64,000 bases of DNA, from assembly GCF_000247695.1 (NCBI RefSeq), contig NW_004624776.1:15530616-15594615 (forward strand), written 5' to 3'. The translations under genes were made by a program, and so were the position numbers. Numbering within the stretch: position 1 is the first letter of the stretch; each line of letters starts with the position of its first letter. The stretch is from Heterocephalus glaber. Its lineage: Eukaryota; Chordata; Mammalia; Rodentia; Bathyergidae. The notes beneath the pieces were generated by a model. That model was not told the DNA's origin, ran no database searches, and saw only the letters and a program-made list of their open reading frames with translations. This document shows, piece by piece, positions 55,213-64,000 of the stretch.

Positions 55213-58200
55213 TTTCTGGAAATATTAACCACTCAAATTAAGTTGAAACAGTTCCACTCTGACAGAATCATAACTAGAATACTCAGATTGAATACTTGAT
55301 GGGATGTTACATAGAAAAGACAACAATGGCTTCTGGGAAACACTGATTCATGAAATTTGTGCAGGTATTATCACTTGTTTCCAGGAAAAATAAATAAAAA
55401 GTCAGTGTTAACAGATTTTAGCCAATGGGTTTAGCCTATTACTGTTCTCAGAGAATTCATATTTACACCCTGTGCTTTTGTGACTATGTGTGCCTTTGTG
55501 ATTCTATCCTTGCTCAGGTTGGTTGGTGATACCATCCATTTTCTCTTTTCTTTTTCAGATAGTATATTATTCTTCCCTAGGGTTGGCTATATTCCTCCTA
55601 CTTCTTTTTGTTTCTCAAAGTTCTCACTCAATCCAATGGCATTCTGTGGACGTTCTTGCCATGAAACAGTGACAGTCTGGATTTACCTGTAATTCCTCTT
55701 TTCTGTGTTCTCATATACACACCTCTACCTCCCTGTGTAACATCTGCACTTAAAGGCAGAGGCAACTTCAACCATTATCATTCTGATAGATCTACTCCAC
55801 CAAATCTTTGTTAAACAAAATCAGGTCTTCAAGAAAAAAAAAAGCAAAAAGTAAGATTGGAAGTATTTAACTTATCTAGGTAGAGATTATGTAAAAGGAG
55901 ATTAACCAGGAATACTTTATTGACAAAGCTGCGTAATGAGTGCACAATGGTGATTTGTCTATTGACAAATGAGAACAGAAAACTGAAATATTAAGCAAAG
56001 GTAATAAAAACCTGGTTTAGAAAGCAGGAGACAGTCATCATCTAAACATGGGCACATCTATTTAGAATGTTCCTGTCTTGGTAGATGTCTCATGTGGGTG
56101 TTAGCACAGTGAGGATGGATCTCCTTCCATTTTGCTATAAAAGCTTGTAGTGCCTGTTGTAAGCAAATTCAAGAGTCGACAATGGCTGTCCTCCAAGCCA
56201 AGCATCCAGGAGGCAGATGGCAGGCCAGGAAGTCTCCACAGCTGCTGGCAGGGAGTCCTGTCAGTGGTGTGTGGCAACAAAGCTAACATGAGAAAGCCAG
56301 CTGTCTTCATCGTGCCAGCCTGAGTTTGGTATCCTCTTCTGGAAAGGATGAATGCAGCTAGGGCCAGGACACTCCCATCAGATTCCAGGTGTAGGTACTG
56401 ATTTGTACACAGGACCCACTCAGAAAAACAACTCCCATCCTATGCTGAGTCTCCTTCCAAAGGAATTAGCCATGTTGGTAAAATAAGTTCACAGCGTACC
56501 CAGAATATTCTGGTAGTGGATCTGCCATGACCTCCTTTCAGTAAGGAATTATTAACTATGAGACTTAAAGAAGTAAAAGATAATTTGGATTTGTTGCCAC
56601 CCAGCATTAATATTGTATCCATGAGGCAATCATCAGATCATGGAACAGACTTTTACTGCTCTTTTCTTCAGTTTTCCTTCCTTCCCGCTTAAGCCTGGGC
56701 AAAGCTCAAAAAGCTGACAACCATATCATATCTCCTATGCCATCTGAGAGAAAACTTAAAAACCAATTGCAAAATCAGAATTGGCTTAATGTACTTCCTA
56801 GAAGCATGGCTCAGCATTTTATATCCTTAGGTTTAAAATGGTCCTTTTCTGTATCGATGCCAGATATATAGTTGTGATCACAACAGGCTTCATCCAATTC
56901 ATCTATTCAGCCAGGAGCATAAGGCTGTCTGAATCAGGTGTGAAAATATTGAAATAGTCCCATGCTGGCTGGTAAGTAGCCACTGACCCTAGTCAACTGA
57001 CCCTTCCCAACTGAGGCCCTCTTCTGGGAACCCCAAGTTCCCAACAGAGAGGCCTCCAGGTACCTGCCTCAGCACTCTGACTTGTATCTATGCCAGCTGG
57101 TTGGCAATTGGTGCCATACTGATTGACAGATATTTCCCCTTTTACAGTAGGCTGTATCTAAGTTACTGTCTTCACAGTGCTGGCTCTGCATCTGCAGGAG
57201 TATCAGCACCTACCTCCTAGAACAAAGAGGGTTAATGTTTTGGGGGTAAATGTTTTCAAAAGGAAAAGTTATTAGAGGGAGCATACATAAGGGATGAGGG
57301 GACACTACTATATTTATAGAGATTTTGAGGAAAACTCTTGGAGCTCGGGTGCTTCTTACACAATGTTCTATACTACAGTCAGATGAAAGGACTTCATCTC
57401 AGTGTGAAAAAAAAGGCATAGGATAGCAAAATTGGCACAATTTCAAAGCTTCAATGATGTGCACAGATGGTGTCACATAAAGTACCAGAACACTCCGTCA
57501 GGTCAAGTGCTGGTAATCAGAGCAAGAATCAAGATCTGCCTTTTCAAAGGCCAATTCCAGCTGGCTAGGGTGAACAGAAGATAGCAAAGAAAAGTACAAG
57601 CAAAAGGAATAAAGTTTAGGTTTTCTATGAAGGTGACAGCAGTGTGGAGAGCTCAGCCCATCTGCTGCTCCACATTGTGGACAAATTCCAGGGCTGAATG
57701 GGTCTGAGCCCATGAAAGCAGCTATCTCGATGTTCGTGACCAACAAACAGGCAGAGAACATTTCTCATTTGAGGAAGTGGCAAAGCCAAGTGCAACTGTC
57801 TCTTGAATGCACATGGCATGTGTGGTCTCTCTTAGAGATCAGCCATCTCTTGTCCCATGTCAAGAGACCCTTTCTGGGTATAAAAGAACAAAAGAGACTT
57901 TCTCGCCTTTCCTTGCTGTCAAAGTTCATAACTGAGGTTGAGCTCAGAGAGGAACAGTCAGTACAGCCAGTGTTCTCGGGTCTCATTCCCCCACGTAGTC
58001 ACTACAACTAATTGGTACAACCAAGAGTTTCTGCCCAAACTGTCAATAAGCAGTGTACAACTGACTCCCTGTGTTCATAGCTTCCACCTTCACGAATGCA
58101 ACTCACCATGGATTGAACATACCAGGGGGAAAATATTTCAACTGTACTAAACACATGCAGGCTTTTCTTTCCTGAACAATGCAGTATAACAACTATTTAG

Positions 58201-58370
58201 ATAACATTTACATTGCATTAGGTATTATAAATAAACTAGATATGATTTAAAGTCTATGGAAAGATATGCATAGGCAATATACAAACTCCATTCTATTTTA
58301 TAGAAGGGACTTGTGCACCTGCATATGGCAGAAATCACAGACTTTAAACCAGACAATGTGCAGACTGAGT
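55213..58370. other. No recognisable feature
   Basis: Three kilobases of unique-looking sequence. Paired antiparallel frames around 57500-58010 show no domain, and I see no splice pairs that stand out. Confidence 0.45.
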
Positions 58371-58372
58371 GT

Positions 58373-58702
58373 GATGGCTAATCTTGGCGATCCATGTAAC
58401 TGGATTGAGAGATACCTAGCAAACTAGGATTGCGTACTTCCGGGTGTGTCTGGGTGGCTGATGGAGACATAACCTTGGAGATCATATTTAGTCCTTGGCC
58501 CCTTCTTCTCAGGCTCTTTCCCTGATTTCTGCTTCCTGGATGCTACAAGAACAGCTTTTCTGTGCCTTGATCTTCCATGGACTGAAACCAGCAGGCCCAC
58601 CATAGACTGAAACTTCTGAAAGTGGGGGCCAAAATAACTCTTCCCTCCTTTTAGTTGTATATATTAGGTAGTATGTCCCAGTGATGAAAAGCTGACTAAT
58701 TC
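58373..58702 (+). mobile_element. MaLR-like LTR
   Basis: It starts 'tgatggctaatcttggcg' and contains 'gggtgtgtctgggtggctga', 'tagactgaaacttctgaaag', 'gggccaaaataactcttccc' and 'gtgatgaaaagctgacta', a MaLR 3' end. Confidence 0.78.
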
Positions 58703-58704
58703 AC

Positions 58705-60420
58705 AGAGACAAGACAGCTTCTAGATGGTTCAAATTAGGCTACAAAAGCAAATTAGTACCTCGTAGACAACATCTTTTCTATGGAATAGGACAGAATGAA
58801 ACAGAAAAGAGGATGAGGGTTAAGAAGTATAAGTTTCACATAGGCGTGGGTATCATGTTATGAGGTTACATGTAATTATTACTTTTAGTCAAAGTCAAAT
58901 GTGTTTAAAAACCGCTGCTTCACAGCTTTCTTCACAAGACGTGTCTTAGTTTCTGTGTCCAAATTTCGAAGCAGAATTGCTTACGCAAAAATGAAAAGAT
59001 GTAGTCTGCACTAAAAAGTCAAACATGGAAAAGAGGAACTCTTACTTGTAAAACACAAAAGCACACTTAATTTGTAAACAAGCCAACCTGGCCTCTTCTA
59101 TGAGACGAGAATGATAATGAAGAGCAAAGTGATCAACAACTGCCTAGCACATGTTGATCTGTAAGCTCCAGTGTCTGCAGACGTTACAGAGCCCTACTTC
59201 CAAGCTAATGGGCTCCAATCCCAGATCCCCACATGAAGAGAGGGAAAGATAGTTGTCAAAATGTTTTAAACTCATATCCTGAAAATATTTTTTCACTTGA
59301 TAAATTTTTAGGTACATTGGAAAAATATTATTGTTTATATATAATTTGCAGATGTATTCTAAATGTGCCCAGTAGCTAAACTTAGTTGCTTGCCTCCTGG
59401 TTTATGGAAGCTATTTCCAAGCTAATTCCACCCTGAGGAGCAGGTGACATTAACCTTGAGCATAAAAGGCCATGGTGAAAGCTAAATCCAGAGATTAGGT
59501 GGGGGCATGGCCATGAGGAGAGAAGGTTGTGGAAAGAAAGCACAGCTGAACAAGCAGCAGTAGGTCAAAGGAGAAGGAGTAAGGAGGATTCTTGCCCTAT
59601 CTCAAACTCTCTATGCCGAACAGTTCCTCTCAAGCTCTTCCTAAGAGTAGGATCTAAGTGCTCTAGTTAATGGCCAATGCTGCGTGGTACTTTGATTTGG
59701 GGCAAAGGCTCCAGAACCCATAAATCATGATTTCATGTAAGGAGTTGTGGAGGTCTGAAGTTCCTACTTCCCAGAGGAAGTAATCATGCTGCAATTAGAG
59801 GTATGCTGATAAAAAGTGTCCAATGAACCCATGGAGAAAATAGGAAGATCTTACAGTTGTTATATGGAAATGGGCCTCTGTGGAGCCAGATTCCACCATA
59901 TGTACAGTGGTGCAGCAACACAGTTAAGCAGGCATCATAGGAAAACTGCTAGCCAGGGGGTCACTGTGTCTACCACCTGAGAGCTAGATGGAGAAGTTGA
60001 TAATCTGTATTCATTTAAAATTATCTTCACAGATGCTTAGATTTAACTTATATAATGTGATCATTAAGACAAATCATGGCTTTACTCCTATTAAAAATAA
60101 GACTAGAGCATAGTTCATCAAGTCTAGAAGACTCTACAAAAATTTCAGTCTACAAAATAAAAAACAAAGTAATGTCAATGGCCCCAATAGGCACAATATT
60201 ATATGAAGAACAATCTAAAATAGAAAATGCTATTAGGTAGAATTCCCCTTCCTGGCTTGGATCACTGACACTGAAAGTTACCATGGAAAAGAAAGGGAAA
60301 AAGCCTTTGACCATTAGTAGCAAGACAGTGGTTGGCTCAGTGAGAGAGGACATGGAATTGGAGGCTGCAAAATCTAAAACACTACATTTTGTGCAATGGC
60401 TTATATCCATAGCATGTTCT
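58705..60420. other. No recognisable feature
   Basis: Unique sequence without a supportable gene or repeat. Confidence 0.45.
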
Positions 60421-62123
60421 TCTGTCTACTGAACACACTATAGCCTTGCTCATGGAAGACATCCTGACATTAGACAATCCTGGACAAGTATGCACCAGCA
60501 CACATGCAAATGAAAGAGTCGCTCTTCAATGGATTTCAGGGACTAAATTGGAGAGGCCTGAAATATTTCTCACTCTCATGTCTACTCTACTTTAAATCAA
60601 TGCCATCACCTCCCAGTAATGCTCAAAGACGTTGTTTAAGACTTTTATTCTGTAAATTTAATGCTTTAAATGTTTTTAAGCAAATAGTTTGAACAATCGT
60701 TAGTCATATGGGGTTTAATGGTGGGAACAGGCACAGGTTTTAAGAAGTGCATTGTTAAGTGATTGGTAATCATGCTGACATTACAGAGTGTTGACCAACT
60801 AAGAGAGCTACTAAGAGAGTCTAGGATTATGTATGGATGGAACTCTAGTTGATGTGGCCACTGGCCACATAGTAGGGACTTACCAAAGACATGTTAAATG
60901 AACTGGTAAATGTATTGAAAGGATTAATCCTAATCACATAGTCAGTTGGGTACCAAAGCAGCCAAGAACAAGACAAGTGTAAAAATCATGAAGATATACT
61001 AAAACAAATGGGGAACTATCAGGATACCGAACACAGCCAGTGGAAATACAAATACACTTTATGAATACAGGAAGTGTCAGACTTGGTTTGTGCTTTCTAT
61101 GCAGGACACAGGTATGAAAGCCCACTCTCCCCATTCTGTCACAGGGTTCACAGTGTGCACACTGCTAGTGCTGTGTGCTGGTCGATCTGTGGCATTGCCA
61201 GTATGGTCTTCAGAGCCACATGGCGGTGGTGCTGGGGCAACAAGAGGGTGAAATACTTTAAAAAGGACCTTTAGCTGGCCATTAAAAGACAAAAGTATGG
61301 ATGTGTCTGTGTTTAACAGTTAGCTGTAAACCAGCTCTGTCACCACAGCAACCACAGCATGCAGAATGGATTCCCTGTCTGTATCCAAACATGCAATTTG
61401 GGGAGCATTTTAGCCTTTTGTTGTTACTTTTCACTTTTAAAGTTGCCTTTGATGTTCATTTTAAATGCATTTTTATTTGATGAAAATATTGTGCAAGGGG
61501 GAGGTGGTGTGATTTGTCCCAGGCCTTTAATCCTTCTATCTGGCCTGGATTCTGAACTCCTGAGGGTGGGCAATGCCTCAGATCAACAAACTTTTACAGA
61601 ACACTGCTCACAAATACTGTACTGGACAACTACTAGAGACTCTAGCAAGGAACCAAACATGATTCCTACCCCCAGTCTGAGGCTGAGGCTGAAAGAATAT
61701 GTACATATTTATAAAAGTAGCTATAGTTAGGTAGGAATCTCAAGAAATCTCAAAGAAATTTCAGTGTCCAAAAAATATGCCGTTGCAGGGATCAGGGGAA
61801 CCTTTGAGGAGAAGCAACCCATTTTAAGTATTCTAAATGAAATCAGTCTGATCTGGTGAATGAAAACACGTCTCAAAGTGTGCCCTTCCTCCAGAGTTTC
61901 ACGATGCACGGCATCTTCTCTCTTTGATGCTGAAGGGCCCATTGCACACATCTCATGATGCCATAGCCCACCACTTACCAGCACCACCAAATGGCCACAC
62001 CTCACCCCCTTATTCACCCTGCAAGTAGGAGTAGCAAGTAATAAAGTGACTATGTTTTTCACATCTTGGGTATCAAGTTAATGTCTCTCCAAAAGCCATT
62101 TTTCTAAAGTGTCTCCATAACAT
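60421..62123. other. No recognisable feature
   Basis: Unique sequence. 61570-61690 ('acaaacttttacagaacact') is faintly L2/MIR-like. The 123-codon frame at 61359 shows no domain. Confidence 0.4.
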
Positions 62124-62128
62124 GATAC

Positions 62129-62535
62129 TGTCAGGTAAAAGGGCCGAAAACCAAGACCAGACCAGGCCACAACAAGCCTTTATTAGGGAAATATATCTGC
62201 TGGGCTGTCTCTGAACAAAGGAGAGACAAAAGCAATATGGCTGGGGCAGGAAGAGTCTTTTATAGAGACTGGGGTGGGGTTTGTAGGGGCTGAGGTGGGG
62301 TTGAGTGAGGTAGTGACTAGGGAATGGAGGAGCTGGTGATGTCACTAGGTGGTAGGAGGTGAGCGAGGATTAGGTTACTTTCTAGGCGGGAACAGGGGCA
62401 TGCTGGGAAGAAGGGTTTATTCTTTGGTGGGAGCAACCATCTTGGCATGATGTCACACAGGGGAGGGGGCAAGGCACTATAGGAAAAGGGCAGCTACTAT
62501 ACATAATAGCTGCTGAGGTAGTGGGAGACCTATCA
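62129..62535 (-). mobile_element. Solo ERV LTR with exact 5-bp target-site duplication, minus strand
   Basis: The 407-bp segment obeys TG...CA on both strands (plus-strand TGTCAGG...CCTATCA) and is flanked by GATAC at 62124-62128 and 62536-62540. On the minus strand a TATAAAAG box lies at 62265-62258 and AATAAA at 62184-62179, about 80 bases apart, giving U3-R-U5 in order. No internal sequence remains, so it arose by LTR-LTR recombination. A class I (ERV1-like) origin is likely. Confidence 0.9.
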
Positions 62536-62540
62536 GATAC

Positions 62541-63500
62541 CTTGCTTGCACACTCAAATATTTGAATTGCCCTGTGTTAAGAGATCTTCCATGAACAGTA
62601 CACTCTCTGAATTGACAGTATAGTACCCTTTTTGGCTAAGCAAGCTCTGTGGAAATGACAGAGCTCCTGATCAGCTGTCTTCTTTCTTGGCCATCACAGC
62701 AGAAGAATTTGTCATAGCAGAAAAATCTGAAACCTCAACATACAAAGAGTAATAGATCCTAGAAAAACTTCACCACAAGTAGTTTAAATCATTGCAAATT
62801 TTCTGGGGTCACTGAGGAATTTGCTTTAGTAATGGGAACAGAAGCTTGAAGGTGCAGAGGAGGATGAGGAGTCAAAATAATAGACATCCAAAAATAAGCT
62901 TCAGCAAAAATCACTCTCAGAAGTGATTTGATCCTGAAGAGTACTATAAGAATTGGGCTTTAATGACCAAGTTTAGACATCTACTCCCAAGGGGGAGCCA
63001 ATGGGTTCAAAACAATTGTGAATTCTGCAACAGAAAAGACCTTAGGAGGCTGGGCAGATTGGGTCAGCCGACCAGCCACCCCTAGGCAGCACTACCAGAA
63101 CTGCTTGATCTACCTTGGTATTAATTAGAACCCAATACCTGCAGGGCCATGCAAATCTGGAGGGCTCAGCACAGGTCTGCTGACCACAGGAATGCCATAA
63201 TGTAGTCCAAACACATCCCTTCAAAGGTCACAATTTTCTAGTGTACCTTGTGGGTAACTCTAGATTTAGGTTTGCACCATATATTGGTATAACATTGCCA
63301 CATCCATCTCTCTGCAGACTGAGCAGTTGAGGATACAGATCCCCTTTTATACTTTTGGTTGATCCAAGCCTAGAAGTGTGCTGAAAGAAAAACTTCGAAC
63401 TGGCCTCAAAAGATACAGCCTTTTTGGTTTGTTTGTTTGATCCCAGATAGTAAGCTATATCCCTCAGCCCTTTTTCTCTCTCTCTTTTCTCTCTCTCTCT
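62541..63500. other. No recognisable feature
   Basis: Unique sequence, becoming T/C-rich (TCTCTCTC run) at 63470-63505. Confidence 0.45.
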
Positions 63501-63504
63501 CTTT

Positions 63505-63622
63505 TTCTTTTTAGGGAGAGTGTTGCTAAGTAGTCCAGGCTGAGCTCACATTTGGGATCCTCTTCCATCAGCCCCCCAGAGTGAGGGGATCACAGGCCTC
63601 TGCCACCATGCCCAGCTACTCA
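63505..63622 (-). mobile_element. B1-like SINE, minus strand
   Basis: 'gtgttgctaagtagtccagg', 'ccccccagagtgaggggatc' and 'acaggcctctgccaccatgc' are a reverse-complement 7SL-derived monomer. The T/C-rich tract just upstream is its tail. Confidence 0.78.
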
Positions 63623-64000
63623 GCTTTCTGCACGTATCTGCTATGTTTTCCACTCCTCGTTGACAAATGAAGGAAGTAACACAGCACCTTGAAAGAGCAG
63701 AGCTAGTCCAGAATTCCAGTACCACAGCAGGTGGGTCAAATTTCCACCAAAATGACATGATTAAAACCCGTCTTGGGAAAGGTTTTTTTTTTTTAAATAA
63801 GTCAAAACAGTTGGTATATTCCAAGCAAGGTTATTAGTTAATTAGAATCTATTTAATTAAGCTGATTTTTATGTAGATAGAGACATGCTTCCTGGGATAA
63901 CTTAGAGTAAGTAAAGTTGATAATATTAACTATGGAATGTAAGAGGGGTTCCTTCAATTCAGCTTGAAAAACTCAGGAGAAAGCTTATGGACCAGGACAG
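63623..64000. other. No recognisable feature
   Basis: Unique AT-rich sequence to the window end. Confidence 0.45.

Noticed and set aside
61359..61730. 123-codon plus-strand frame
   Set aside because: No recognisable motif; the hydrophobic stretch comes from T-rich sequence.
1..64000. A novel multi-gene system such as a defence island or biosynthetic cluster
   Set aside because: No protein-coding genes are supported; the window is mammalian repeat-rich non-coding DNA.

Overview
This window is vertebrate nuclear DNA, almost certainly from a rodent. It looks like a repeat-rich intergenic or intronic segment. I find no protein-coding gene I can support, no tRNA or rRNA gene, no CpG island and no prokaryotic, phage or CRISPR-like system. 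Every open reading frame is short (about 130 codons or less) and most fall inside recognisable repeats or simple-sequence tracts.

The rodent call rests on the SINEs. There are many tRNA(Ala)-derived ID-type elements, mostly on the minus strand, several flanked by target-site duplications. There are also 7SL-derived B1 elements, two of them joined to an ID-like 3' half in the B1-dID arrangement. Murid B2 and B4 elements and primate Alu dimers are absent. The ID consensus visible here fits a squirrel-related or beaver-like lineage better than mouse or rat; a beaver-type genome is my best guess, but a weak one.

Layout: 0-10 kb holds a truncated L1 3' end, MIRs, a Tigger-like DNA transposon, B1-dID with (CA)n, two MaLR LTRs, a MER5A-like hAT fossil and a small TIR element. 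10-22 kb holds a minus-strand LTR, a 2.6-kb decayed L1 with nested insertions, more MaLR and ERV LTRs, and older L1 pieces on both strands. 22-29 kb is mostly old L2/MIR/L1 material plus a 35-nt U2 snRNA fragment. 29.6-30.0 kb is a small non-repeat module (palindrome, TATA box, polypyrimidine/AG acceptor, GT donor), the only place that looks like part of a host transcription unit. 31-38 kb holds LTRs (one with an internal minisatellite) and a rearranged mariner. 43-51 kb holds two related L1 3' ends, one with a clear twin-priming inversion, and a near-complete minus-strand MaLR retrotransposon. 51-64 kb is mostly unique sequence with a few MIR/L2 pieces, a MaLR LTR and a solo LTR with exact target-site duplications.

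The elements do not cooperate as a system. The window is a record of successive insertions: old L2/MIR/DNA transposons, then MaLR and L1M, then younger ERV LTRs, lineage L1 and ID SINEs. The most useful leads are the promoter/exon-like module near 29.7-29.9 kb and several unusually legible insertion or rearrangement histories.
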